DNA of 64,000 nt from Bacillota bacterium. GTDB lineage: Bacteria > Bacillota > Clostridia > Acetivibrionales > DSM-1351. A program made the translations under genes and the position numbers. Where the stretch lies: assembly GCA_023444055.1 (NCBI GenBank), contig JAEZRV010000035.1:1-64000 (forward strand). The letters run 5' to 3'. This document shows, one piece after another, positions 44,627-54,397 of the stretch (its first letter is position 1; every line of letters begins with the position of its first letter). Under the pieces are notes generated by a model. It did no database searches. It was not told the origin of the DNA and saw nothing but the letters and a program-made list of their open reading frames with translations.

Positions 44627-45859
44627 ATGTTATTAAAATATAAAGTAAGAAATTTTTGCTCATTTAAAGATGAGACAGTATTTTCAATGAAACCTGGAAA
44701 AGTAATTAGTCGCTTTGAAGATAATGTTGTTCGTATAAATCCAAAACTTAAAATATTAAAAACAGCAGTAATTGTGGGGGAAAACGCAGGCGGTAAAACT
44801 TGTTTTATGCGCAGTTTGGATTATTTGAAGTATTTGTTCAAATCAGAAAGCGAACAAATTATGCTTAAGCCTTTATCTCATAATTACAATGGTGATGAAA
44901 CTCAATTCTTTGAACTGACTGTTCTGGCTGAGAATGATATGATTTATACGTATGAATTGGAAGTTGATGTTAATTCTATAGTCTTTGAAAGGCTAAATAT
45001 TAGGAATTCTAAACATGATGAAAGTTTTAATAAAGAAATATTTTGTACAAAAAGAATAAATTATGAGAATTGTGAGAATAGCAATGAAAAAACAGCGTTA
45101 AAAATTTCATATGATATTGCTATTGAAGATAAATATGTGAGTAAAGAACTCATAAGTGTAGTTGAATCAAATCATGATAAAATAGTTGAACTAAATAGCT
45201 TAACCTTAAATTATCTGGCATTGTTAGGTGTAGATATTGTTAAACCACTGGTAAAATGGATTAATAATACACTGATTCTGGATTTGCCCAAGGAATATTC
45301 TTTAAACATTTATAAAAAAATGCGAAAGAATGAGGAAGACCTTTCAATAATTAAGACAAAAGAATTTTTAGAAATATTTAGGTTAGTTGACTCTAGTATT
45401 GTAGCAATTGAGGTTAATGAGGAAGAACCGTTTGAAAAGACAATTATAGTGCGAGAAACAATAGAGAACAAAGAATTTAGAATTGAACTTAATAAGGAAT
45501 CTTCGGGGACAAGGTCATTTTTTGCGTGGTCCATACAAATCTGGAAGGTAATAAATAAAAATGCTGTTCTTTTTGCAGATGAGATGGATAGCGTACTAAA
45601 CGCAATTTTGTCAGAAAAGATTATTACTTTAATCCAAGGAACAGAGCATAAGGGACAATTTGTTTTTTCAACACATAATGTTTTACATTTAAATACTAAC
45701 ATTTATATGAAGGAACAATTAAATTTTATAACTAAGAATAGTGAGTCTCTTTCATCTGAATTGTATTCATTAACGGATTTTAAGAGCTATAGATATGAAA
45801 AAGCTGATGTTTATGATTTGTATTTAAAAGGAATACTTGGAGGTGTTCCTAATGACTAG
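44627..45859 (+). CDS. ABC-type AAA ATPase of ATPase-RloB pair 2
   Basis: This ATPase (410 aa) has the same architecture as pairs 1 and 3 but is more diverged. Walker A is GENAGGKT (Thr instead of Ser-Asn after Lys), the signature-like segment SSGTRSFFAW, Walker B AVLFADEMDSVLN and the H-loop VFSTHN. It starts MLLKYKVRNFCSFKDETVF, the typical opening of this family. TTAGGAGGACAACAGG precedes the ATG. Its last eight bases overlap the start of the partner gene. Confidence 0.83.
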   Translation: MLLKYKVRNFCSFKDETVFSMKPGKVISRFEDNVVRINPKLKILKTAVIVGENAGGKTCFMRSLDYLKYLFKSESEQIMLKPLSHNYNGDETQFFELTVLAENDMIYTYELEVDVNSIVFERLNIRNSKHDESFNKEIFCTKRINYENCENSNEKTALKISYDIAIEDKYVSKELISVVESNHDKIVELNSLTLNYLALLGVDIVKPLVKWINNTLILDLPKEYSLNIYKKMRKNEEDLSIIKTKEFLEIFRLVDSSIVAIEVNEEEPFEKTIIVRETIENKEFRIELNKESSGTRSFFAWSIQIWKVINKNAVLFADEMDSVLNAILSEKIITLIQGTEHKGQFVFSTHNVLHLNTNIYMKEQLNFITKNSESLSSELYSLTDFKSYRYEKADVYDLYLKGILGGVPND

Positions 45860-46508
45860 AGAAGGGAAACTTAAACTAAGATTATTTGTTGAGGGATATA
45901 CTGAAGAAAACTATTTCAAGAAACTCCGTAAGAATAATAACGTTGAAATTACTTATAAGGAAATAAATATGGAAGGTGGAGGATATACAAATTTTTTAGA
46001 AGAGATTAAAAAAACATCGGATTTAGGATTTATAGCTGTATTTATAGTTGTTGACCTTGATAAATATATATGCGAAACAAATCAAAAAAAGCCATTTGAG
46101 GAACTTGTTATGTATTGTAAAAGGAAAAATAAAAATGGCAGAATACAATATTTTTTAATAGCTTCTAATAAAGACTTTGAATTCTTTGCCTGCTCACATT
46201 GTGCAAATTATAAAGATTCAGATACTACTTCATATATTACTAAAAATTTTAAGTATAAAAGGCTTGAAGATATTAAAGCTGATGAAAAAGTATACGAATT
46301 TCTAAATAGTAATTCAAGAACGTATAATAATGCAATTAATAGAATTAAGTCTAAAAAACCTTACATAAGTAATGAATATATTAAAGACATTAAAAAACTT
46401 GATAAAGTTATTAAAATAAAGCAGACTAATATACATGAAGAGGCTTTATGCTATTTTCATTCCAATCTGTATGAACTGTTTGATATTATTGGGGTGGAAA
46501 AAGCGTAA
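45852..46508 (+). CDS. RloB/TOPRIM-like partner of pair 2
   Basis: This shorter relative (218 aa) of RloB keeps the acidic N-terminal segment LFVEGYTEENYF and the DxD segment FIVVDLDKY. The family hallmark is altered to ASNKDFEFFACSH. It may be a nuclease partner, with weaker support than pair 1. ATG 45852 is chosen, with TTGGAGGTG seven bases before it; the longer frame from 45837 reads through that site. It overlaps the ATPase stop by eight bases. Confidence 0.7.
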   Translation: MTREGKLKLRLFVEGYTEENYFKKLRKNNNVEITYKEINMEGGGYTNFLEEIKKTSDLGFIAVFIVVDLDKYICETNQKKPFEELVMYCKRKNKNGRIQYFLIASNKDFEFFACSHCANYKDSDTTSYITKNFKYKRLEDIKADEKVYEFLNSNSRTYNNAINRIKSKKPYISNEYIKDIKKLDKVIKIKQTNIHEEALCYFHSNLYELFDIIGVEKA

Positions 46509-46550
46509 GATTAAATTTAATAGCCCTTCTAGTATTCATGACATCGGATA

Positions 46551-46606
46551 AAAACAGAGCCTTAGCGCAGCTACCTACAAAGGTAGTTGTGCAGGGGCTT
46601 TGTTTT
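46551..46606 (+). terminator. Terminator after ATPase-RloB pair 2
   Basis: A long hairpin joins AAAACAGAGCC with GGCTTTGTTTT and GCGCAGCTACCT with AGGTAGTTGTGC (few mismatches), ending in TTTT. Confidence 0.8.
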
Positions 46607-46806
46607 GTTATGTCATGTAATAAGGGTTCTATGTTAGTGGTTGGGTTATGTGTGATTAGTGAGGTAAAACGTAAAATTAAAATTTTTATAGTTCTATGTC
46701 AAATTATTGGGGTAAGTGTCTTAGAAATTATTATGTAGATTTCTTCCATTTAAATGATATCATTATTTTAAGGGGAAAAAATGGATTAAATGTGGAGGTG
46801 TATGTA

Positions 46807-48621
46807 ATGTTCAAAAGTAAGAGGTTTAAAGTTTTTTTGCAATTGGTGACTGCTTTATTTGTTATTTCAACCCTTTCTTCTGGTTTAAATGTTTCAGCAG
46901 CATCGGAACTATCATCTGATTTCAAACAGTTAAACCACGCACAGCTTCTTTCTGATATGGGAACTGGCTGGAATTTAGGAAATTCCTTTGAAGCGTCCGT
47001 CAACGGTAACCCTTCTGAGACCAGCTGGAATAATCCTACCGTAACAAAGGATTTAATTACAAAGGTTAAAAATGCAGGTTTTAATACAATACGTATTCCA
47101 GTTTCTTATCTGAATAAGATAGGTAGCGGACCTGACTATACTGTTGAAGCGGCTTGGCTCAATAGAGTTAAGGAAGCTGTTGATTATGCAATAAGTCAGG
47201 ATATGTATGTTATGATCAACATGCATGGTGACGGCTACAAAACAGTGGTAGGCTCATGGCTTATAGTTGATGCAGTGGATCAAGAGACAATCAGAGAAAA
47301 ATACGCAAAGGTATGGCAGCAAGTAGCTAATAAATTTATTAATTACGATGAGCATTTGATTTTTGAATCAATGAATGAAGAATTTGATGGTGACTGGGAC
47401 TACCCTAAACCTGCGGATTATGCAAACTTAAATGTCTATAACCAGATATTTGTTGATACAGTAAGAAAAACAGGTGGAAACAACAGTGCCAGATGGCTGC
47501 TGATACCGGGCTGGAATACCGATATATACTATACAACCGGTAATTTCGGCTTTAAGATTCCAACTGATACTTACAGATCAGCTTCAATTCCTGCTTCAGA
47601 AAAGAGGATAGCAATATCTGTCCATTATTATACACCTTGGGATTTTTGCGGTGCCGAATCTCAAATAACCCAATGGGGAGCTACTGCAACTGTAGCTGAC
47701 AGAACTGTGTCATGGGGTCAAGAGGACTATATGGAGTCCCAATTTAATACAATGTACAATAAATTTGTAAAGCAGGGTTATCCTTTTGTAGTGGGAGAAT
47801 ACGGCTCAATAGACAAGACAAAGTCTGACCCAGAGAACAATACTTATCGTCAAATATTTGCAAAAGCATTATGCTCAAAGACAAAAAAATACGGTGGTGT
47901 TCCTGTATACTGGGATAACGGATATAACGAAAGCTCTGGATTTGGATTGTTTAACAGAAGTACAGGTCTTGCTACCCAGCAGGGAATAATTGATGCGATA
48001 ATGGAAGCAAAGGAAACAACACCTGATTATGACCCAAATGTGGAGCCTATTGTTGTAGAACCTACTCCGATACCAGATGGGAGCTTTATAGTTACTTACG
48101 ACAGTAATGACAGCGGTACTGTAAATATGTCTATTGAAAGCAAGCTTAGGCTGAATATTGACTCGTGGACACTTGAGTTCAAGTTCCCGGGAGATCAGAA
48201 GATAACAAGCATTTGGGGTGGAAAGTATACTCAGAGCGGTTCGTCGGTAGTTATAACAAATGCAGATTATAACGGAAAAATATCTGCAAATGGAGGAAAA
48301 ATCTCATTGGGATTTAATGTTTCTGGAAGTGGCGATAAGCCTACAGCCTTTAAGGTAAACGGCTCATTAACCGTCGGCAGTGTTACTGATCCTCAACAGG
48401 ATGTCAAATACGGTGATGTAGATCAGGATGGAAGCATAACTTCATTGGATTTTGCTACTGTAAAAAAACATTTGCTAGGAATAGAAATACTCACAGGAGA
48501 TAAATTTACAGCAGCAGATGTGGACGGAGACAAGAGCATTACGGCATTAGATTTAGGCTATATCAAAAAGTATTTATTGGGTATGGCTGTGTATGAGGAT
48601 TTTCCTGTTGTGGGGGAGTGA
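46807..48621 (+). CDS. GH5 endoglucanase with CBM2-like module and type I dockerin
   Basis: This is a secreted cellulase. A signal peptide (cleavage near SAASE) precedes a GH5 catalytic domain (about residues 45-390) opening with GTGWNLGNSFEAS. The acid/base glutamate lies in FESMNEEFDG and the nucleophile in VVGEYGS; MINMHGDGY carries the conserved His. A linker and a CBM2-like beta domain follow (about 420-520). The C-terminus is a two-repeat type I dockerin (GDVDQDGSITSLDFATVKKH and DVDGDKSITALDLGYIKKY), so the enzyme should bind cellulosomal scaffoldin. ATG 46807 has GTGGAGGTGTATGTA upstream; the longer frame to 46696 lacks a site. Confidence 0.94.
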   Translation: MFKSKRFKVFLQLVTALFVISTLSSGLNVSAASELSSDFKQLNHAQLLSDMGTGWNLGNSFEASVNGNPSETSWNNPTVTKDLITKVKNAGFNTIRIPVSYLNKIGSGPDYTVEAAWLNRVKEAVDYAISQDMYVMINMHGDGYKTVVGSWLIVDAVDQETIREKYAKVWQQVANKFINYDEHLIFESMNEEFDGDWDYPKPADYANLNVYNQIFVDTVRKTGGNNSARWLLIPGWNTDIYYTTGNFGFKIPTDTYRSASIPASEKRIAISVHYYTPWDFCGAESQITQWGATATVADRTVSWGQEDYMESQFNTMYNKFVKQGYPFVVGEYGSIDKTKSDPENNTYRQIFAKALCSKTKKYGGVPVYWDNGYNESSGFGLFNRSTGLATQQGIIDAIMEAKETTPDYDPNVEPIVVEPTPIPDGSFIVTYDSNDSGTVNMSIESKLRLNIDSWTLEFKFPGDQKITSIWGGKYTQSGSSVVITNADYNGKISANGGKISLGFNVSGSGDKPTAFKVNGSLTVGSVTDPQQDVKYGDVDQDGSITSLDFATVKKHLLGIEILTGDKFTAADVDGDKSITALDLGYIKKYLLGMAVYEDFPVVGE

Positions 48622-48782
48622 GAAGCTAATAGGAGAATGGTTTATTGTAAATTTGTTTTGACTTAAAGCTATTGTTGAATACGTATAATTTTGAAATGGT
48701 CTATGCCAAATGTAGCTGGTATGGATCATTTTTTTATAGTTACCTGTATAATATTCGCATACCTTACACAATGTATTCAAAT

Positions 48783-48842
48783 AAATGCCTTTTTAGCAAA
48801 AAATATGATATTATATATATAAATTTCAAAGAGAGGGCATTT
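48783..48842 (+). promoter_or_regulatory. Inverted repeat around the promoter of the HD-GHKL gene
   Basis: AAATGCC (48783-48789) and GGCATTT (48836-48842) are perfectly inverted. A TATTATATATATA-type -10 lies between. The right arm overlaps the SD GAGAGGG of the gene downstream. It may be an operator; its role is not established. Confidence 0.35.
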
Positions 48843-48847
48843 AATTT

Positions 48848-51800
48848 ATGATAAATTGGACAAGCAATGACCAAGTAAAATTAGAATATTCTTTAACAAA
48901 ACATTTAAATATATTGTGTAATCAAGATGAGAAATATAAGGATTTATATGCTGTATGGACTTTAGATCAAGAGATATATTCTAAGGCTTTAACTAATGTG
49001 GCATTAAGTTTTCCGCACTATAGTATGCATGATGCAAGTCATTCTTCAAGTATTATAAACAAGATAGAAATGATATTGGGGGAAGAGCGAATAAAAAGCA
49101 TGAGTCCCACTGATACTTTTATGATATTAGAAAGTGCTTATTTACATGATTTTGGAATGATTGTAGCTAACTCTGAATTGATTGAAGAATGGGGAAAAAG
49201 CAGATTTCAAAGGTTTCTAAAACACTTAAAAGAATCTACATATGATGAGGAAATTGCTGAAGCTGCTAATTACCTACTAAGTATTCAAGATGAAAAAATA
49301 AGTTTTAAGGATAATATTAAATGGCCAGTAAAGATAAAAAACTGTGTAACAATAATTTCTGCAGAATATTTTAGAAAAAAGCACAGCTTTAGAAGTGCAA
49401 AATGGATAGAAGACCCTGAAAAGCTAGGTATTGATATAAATTTTAATAAACTCATTCCGGAAAGAATAATGAGTTTAATTGGAAAAGTTGCTATTTCTCA
49501 TGGAACAGATTTTGAAAGTGTAGTTAGTAGCTTAGAGCAAACAGGAAATGGCATAGGCACAGATCGGGTTCATCCAAGATTTATTGCGTGTTTGTTACGT
49601 TTAGGAGATCTTTTAGATTTAGACAATGGTAGATTTAATATTGTGACTGAAAATGTTAGCAAATTTCCAAAAAGTTCTGAGAATCATAAGGAGAAACATG
49701 CATCTATCACTCATTTTTTAGTTTGCCCTCAGAAAATTGAAGTTTCTGCTGTTTGTAAGGATGATAAAGTGTACAGAGTTACAAGAGAGTGGTTTGATTA
49801 TTTAAAAGAAGAATTGAAAAATTTAAGCAGTAGATGGTCTGAGATTGTACCACATGATTTTCAAGGTGGTCCTCCAAGCCTTGGGGACTTAAAATTAAGT
49901 ATTGAAAATGCACAGCAAATTACAGAACAACTTGATTTGAGATTTTCTATAAATCAGGAAAGAGCCTTTGAATTAATTGAAGGAAGTGGCATATATGATA
50001 GTGAACTGATTTTTATTAGAGAATTAATACAAAACGCCCTAGATGCAACTAAAATACAAGTTTGGAAGGATATTAAGAGCAAGAAATATGATGGTATTAA
50101 AATAGGAAGTAAGACTATTGATAATATTAGTGAGAATAAAGAAAAATTAATTTTTTATGATGATATAGATAAAGAAATTAGAAATCTCTATCCTATAAAC
50201 ATAGAAGTTATTTATAAAGAGCCAGAAAAATCGGATAACTGTGAACATGAAAAAGAGGCTGAATATATCTTTAAAATAGAAGATAGAGGCTGTGGCATGA
50301 GCATAGAAGATTTGAAACGTATTGAAAATGTAGGTGGGAGTTGGGAACAAGATGATGATTTAGCAGATTTTAGAGATGATATGCCAGAGTTTTTAAAACC
50401 AACAGGTAGCTTTGGTTTGGGACTTCATTCTGTATTTATGATAACTGATAAAATGAAAATAAAAACCAAGTCAGAAGAGGACAAAGCCTTTGATATAAGT
50501 TTTGTATCTAGAAGGAAAAACGGTTATATTTCAGTCGAAGAAAACAAGGATAGAAAAAGTATTGGAACTGAAATAAGTATATCTATTAAAGAATCAAAAC
50601 TGGAAGAGGCTATTAATAATTATGAAAGAACATATGATACAGAGGATATGCTAGAGGAATTTAAGGAATATGATTCTTTAAGTGAGAGGTATAATGTTGA
50701 TACTAATTTAAGATATTTAGCAGCATATATAAATGAGTATATAAAAAATATAAATATGTTTAACATAGGATGCATGCTGGAAAAGAAGGATATTGATGAA
50801 TTCAAAATTTCTAAAGAAAAACATATTTCTGAGGATAGTACAAATGATAATTCGGATGAAGACATTATAACCATAATTGAAAAGAATGATGATTACAATG
50901 AAGAAGGTCTTAATTATCGCAGCTATTTGGATAGGTATGGATTATTAAAAATTATAGTAAGGGATAAAAAGAATTCAGCAATTTTGATATTTAGTGTAAA
51001 GAAGTACTGCATAGTGAGACAAAAGGATGAATACTATATTTATCGAAGAGTAGTAGGTGAAATTGATATGTATTTTAAAGAAATTCAATGTAAATATCTC
51101 ATTAATAATAAATACTTTAATGTAGAGTTAAATATTTTTAAAGGTCAAGCTAAAGAGGTACTAGATGTAGCAAGAAATGATATTAAACCATTAATTAAAG
51201 AGCATTATATTGAAAGAATAAACTATGTTATCAGAGATTACTTAAAATATACAGATAAAAAAATAGATTATAATAGTATAAATAGACAAATTAGAGATAA
51301 AGTTGATTCTCGGGAAAAAAATTTTCTTAATTATTACGAGTTATCAATGTTTATACTTAGATTAGCATATAACCATTATTTAGACGAACCTTTACCATAT
51401 GATTGGGGTAACAATTTCATTATAGATGATTATTATATGCTAGATAAAGATATTATAAATAAACTTTCTCTAGCTAATACAACATATAAAGAGTTTATTG
51501 ATAGTAATAAGATTATTTTGACTAGATTTTTTTATCCCAAAACGAAAAAAATACTGGATTGGAACAAAAAAAATAATATAAATGGTATTATTGCAAATAG
51601 AGGACTACACTTTGAGGACGAGTACATAAAAGAAAATTTCAAAATTAATCAGTATGCAAGCATAGATGATATATTTCTATTAATTTTAGAAAAAGATAAT
51701 GAACCTTCGAAATGTTTTATGGTAGAAAGAAATACGAAAGTATATAAAGATATAGTAAGAAATTTGATATCAGAAAATATTGTTAGAAGTGCGATATATC

Positions 51801-52264
51801 CTATTGGATATAAAGATAATCCTTCTGTATTTGAGTGCCTTGTAATTAATGAATCTCCTAAGAATTTAAATATTAGTGAAGATTTAATTTTTGATAAATA
51901 TTTTATTATATCACCTCTTGTAAATACAATTAAAAATTATAAAGGCATAGACGTTGATAGTTTAATTAAAAGGTTGAAGAAAGAAGCCAATTTTGATAAT
52001 CTAGTTCGTTTTGTAGTAATGAACTCTGTAAAAAACAAAGATAAGAATATTAAGGAAACAGAAGTTGAAAGCCACAAAGATTTTATCGAAGAAGTTGAAA
52101 AGGCTTATAAACAACTAATTCAAGATTATTTAGATTTGATAAATCTTGATAAAAATAGTGATAGTGGGGATAATGGGATTTCTAATACTGGAAGTAAAGC
52201 AGAAGATGAAACTATAAAAGAAGTTGCAGCAGTAAATGCAGAAGAATTAAATGATTCCAAATAG
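48848..52264 (+). CDS. Large protein with HD-like domain and GHKL (Hsp90/MORC-like) ATPase
   Basis: A 1138-aa cytoplasmic protein. The N-terminal region (about residues 50-270) looks like an HD phosphohydrolase-type domain: SMHDASHSSS, YLHDFGMIV, VAISHGTDF and LRLGDLLDLDNGRF. Residues about 370-540 form a GHKL ATPase: N-box FIRELIQNALDATK, G1 EDRGCGMS, G2 GSFGLGLHSVF. The C-terminal 600 residues are unassigned, rich in lysine and asparagine. Similar HD-GHKL fusions are placed among bacterial conflict systems in comparative studies, but no function is proven here. It stands alone between a GH5 gene and a fold-back repeat. Confidence 0.75.
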   Translation: MINWTSNDQVKLEYSLTKHLNILCNQDEKYKDLYAVWTLDQEIYSKALTNVALSFPHYSMHDASHSSSIINKIEMILGEERIKSMSPTDTFMILESAYLHDFGMIVANSELIEEWGKSRFQRFLKHLKESTYDEEIAEAANYLLSIQDEKISFKDNIKWPVKIKNCVTIISAEYFRKKHSFRSAKWIEDPEKLGIDINFNKLIPERIMSLIGKVAISHGTDFESVVSSLEQTGNGIGTDRVHPRFIACLLRLGDLLDLDNGRFNIVTENVSKFPKSSENHKEKHASITHFLVCPQKIEVSAVCKDDKVYRVTREWFDYLKEELKNLSSRWSEIVPHDFQGGPPSLGDLKLSIENAQQITEQLDLRFSINQERAFELIEGSGIYDSELIFIRELIQNALDATKIQVWKDIKSKKYDGIKIGSKTIDNISENKEKLIFYDDIDKEIRNLYPINIEVIYKEPEKSDNCEHEKEAEYIFKIEDRGCGMSIEDLKRIENVGGSWEQDDDLADFRDDMPEFLKPTGSFGLGLHSVFMITDKMKIKTKSEEDKAFDISFVSRRKNGYISVEENKDRKSIGTEISISIKESKLEEAINNYERTYDTEDMLEEFKEYDSLSERYNVDTNLRYLAAYINEYIKNINMFNIGCMLEKKDIDEFKISKEKHISEDSTNDNSDEDIITIIEKNDDYNEEGLNYRSYLDRYGLLKIIVRDKKNSAILIFSVKKYCIVRQKDEYYIYRRVVGEIDMYFKEIQCKYLINNKYFNVELNIFKGQAKEVLDVARNDIKPLIKEHYIERINYVIRDYLKYTDKKIDYNSINRQIRDKVDSREKNFLNYYELSMFILRLAYNHYLDEPLPYDWGNNFIIDDYYMLDKDIINKLSLANTTYKEFIDSNKIILTRFFYPKTKKILDWNKKNNINGIIANRGLHFEDEYIKENFKINQYASIDDIFLLILEKDNEPSKCFMVERNTKVYKDIVRNLISENIVRSAIYPIGYKDNPSVFECLVINESPKNLNISEDLIFDKYFIISPLVNTIKNYKGIDVDSLIKRLKKEANFDNLVRFVVMNSVKNKDKNIKETEVESHKDFIEEVEKAYKQLIQDYLDLINLDKNSDSGDNGISNTGSKAEDETIKEVAAVNAEELNDSK

Positions 52265-52372
52265 TCCAAACGAAGGCTGGCATGTTTGATTTCGTGCAAT
52301 CAAATATTAAGTAATTACTGCCAATATGCATTACAAAACCAATAGTGTTTTATGATTTTAATAATTGAATTA

Positions 52373-52655
52373 ACATCTAGCAGTCAGAATCCACTAATCT
52401 CAGCAGAGTAGTATATGTATCAAATGGAATGCGCATGGAAATTATTTGTTAAATTTGTTAGCGATAGAACAGGATTTTTACCGTCAAAATGGTAGGATGC
52501 CATTTTGAGCGTCAACCCGAGCCACGGATGGTGAGTTTGCGCGACGGTGAAAATTCTGTGATGAGCTATTACAAATTTTCAAATAATTTAGTTAAGCATT
52601 CTTAGGGGATACATATAATACTACTGCGATATGCAATGCGTTTACTGCGAAACAT
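52373..52655. repeat. 283-bp fold-back repeat, left copy
   Basis: This element is nearly identical to 55415-55697 over most of its length and of equal size. Its halves are imperfect inverted copies (for example GTAGTATATGTATC near 52409 against GATACATATAATACTAC near 52608), and a smaller hairpin lies in the centre (CAAAATGGTAGGATGCCATTTTG). It has no coding capacity. Together with the right copy it brackets ATPase-RloB pair 3. The remaining gap (52265-52372 and 52656-52955) shows no gene. Confidence 0.85.
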
Positions 52656-52955
52656 AAACCAAACTCTGCAATCAGGACAAATGTGTGGTCACATAGGGAA
52701 TCTAAATGCCAGAATAATAGTTTTATCATAATATTTTAAATCTAACATGTTGATATTCCTAGTATCTAGCAGTTTTGATATATAATCTGTATGACGTATA
52801 AAAACATCTCTTTATTGGATTTGGTGTTCTAACTTTAGCTTAAAGAAATTGAAGCATTATGACCCATTTATTCACTTTACGACCTTTATTGATTGAATAA
52901 ACACGAAAATATCGTTAATAATGATTTATAGGGCATTAAATATTTAAATAAATAA

Positions 52956-52984
52956 TTGATAAGAGTGAAAAAATCACATATAAT
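52956..52984 (+). promoter_or_regulatory. Promoter of ATPase-RloB pair 3 with operator-like dyad
   Basis: TTGATA (52956-52961) and TATAAT (52979-52984) are 17 bases apart. GTGA (52965-52968) and TCAC (52974-52977) flank AAAAA, matching the box in the promoter of pair 1 in sequence and position. Confidence 0.7.
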
Positions 52985-53011
52985 AGCTATATGGAATAAG
53001 GGGGTATTAAC

Positions 53012-54394
53012 ATGCTTATCAGATTTAATGTAAAAAACTTTTTGTCGTTTTCAACTAGAGATAATGGAAAGTCCGAAGAATTTTCAATGATTGCTGGAAA
53101 GGTACGGAGTAAAAAAGAACATATATATGATGATGATAATATAAAATTATTAAAATTTGCAGCAGTTTATGGAGCTAACGCAGCCGGAAAGTCAAACTTA
53201 GTTAAAGCTATGGACTTTATGAAAAAGACTGTTATTAATGGATTACCAGAAGGACATACAGAAAAATATTGTAAAGTGGATCCGGAAAACAAGTCTAAAC
53301 AAAGCTATTTTGAGTTTGAAATAAATTTGGGAAATAGCTATTATTCTTATGGATTTGAAGTAGTTCTGAATGAAAGTAAGTTTATTTCTGAGTGGTTGTT
53401 AGAATTAACACCAGATAATAAAGAAAAATTATTATTTAGTCGTGACATAAATAACGGACAATTTGAGTTGGGTGGCTCTTTAAATACAAAAGGATTAGTA
53501 AATAAAATGAAGGTTTATGCAGAGGATATCAAAGATGATAGTTCTGTATTGCTTTTATCAGTAATGAATCAAAATAAAAGAAACCTTTATGAAGAGTATA
53601 AAAGAGCATCCATATTAAAGGAAATCTATTTGTGGATAAAAGAAGGGTTAGACATCAATTACCCTGATAGACCAATTTCTGATTATTCTTATATGGCGAA
53701 TACAGAAAATGTAGAAGAGATATGTAGAATTATTTCTGCATTTGGTACTGGAATCACAAATTTTAAGATGGTAGAAGTCCCAGTTGAAAAAATAGCAAGC
53801 CAATTACCAAAACAATTAAGAAATGACTTGGTGTCAAATTTAGAAAAAAGAACAATTGAAATGAAAAATAATGATAATATAAAGGGTTTTGGTATCATAA
53901 TGAGAAGCGAAAAAGACTTTTTTATTCTGAATGTCGATAAGAGTCAAGAAATAACTTGTAAAACAATACAATTTTCTCATGGAGAAAAAAATGTTTTGTT
54001 TAATCTTTCAGAGGAATCAGATGGCACAGTGAGGGTTTTGGATTTGTTAGAAATTCTGCTGTCAGGAGAAAACAAAACATATGTTGTAGATGAATTGGAT
54101 CGATGTTTACATCCGAGTTTAACTTATAAATTTATTGAAACTTTTTTGCAAAAAGCATCCAAGAGCAACATTCAACTGATAGTGACTACTCATGAATCAA
54201 GATTAATGGATTTTGATTTACTAAGACGAGATGAAATATGGTTTGTAAATAAAAAGAAATCTGGAGAGTCAGATATATATTCCTTAGAGGAGTACAACGA
54301 AAGGTTTGATAAAAAGATAGATAAAGCGTATTTAGAAGGACGTTATGGTGGAGTGCCAGTTTTCAGCACAGTATTTCCAGTTAAGGAGGACTAG
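53012..54394 (+). CDS. ABC-type AAA ATPase of ATPase-RloB pair 3
   Basis: This is a 460-aa relative of the pair 1 ATPase. Walker A is GANAAGKSN, the signature-like segment EESDGTVRVLD, Walker B TYVVDELDRCLHPSL and the H-loop VTTHES. The shared C-terminal block reads KKIDKAYLEGRYGGVPVF, close to KKIDKEYLLGRYGAIPIF in pair 1. AAGGGGGTATTAAC precedes the ATG. The partner gene starts three bases after the stop codon. Confidence 0.87.
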   Translation: MLIRFNVKNFLSFSTRDNGKSEEFSMIAGKVRSKKEHIYDDDNIKLLKFAAVYGANAAGKSNLVKAMDFMKKTVINGLPEGHTEKYCKVDPENKSKQSYFEFEINLGNSYYSYGFEVVLNESKFISEWLLELTPDNKEKLLFSRDINNGQFELGGSLNTKGLVNKMKVYAEDIKDDSSVLLLSVMNQNKRNLYEEYKRASILKEIYLWIKEGLDINYPDRPISDYSYMANTENVEEICRIISAFGTGITNFKMVEVPVEKIASQLPKQLRNDLVSNLEKRTIEMKNNDNIKGFGIIMRSEKDFFILNVDKSQEITCKTIQFSHGEKNVLFNLSEESDGTVRVLDLLEILLSGENKTYVVDELDRCLHPSLTYKFIETFLQKASKSNIQLIVTTHESRLMDFDLLRRDEIWFVNKKKSGESDIYSLEEYNERFDKKIDKAYLEGRYGGVPVFSTVFPVKED

Positions 54395-54397
54395 TGT

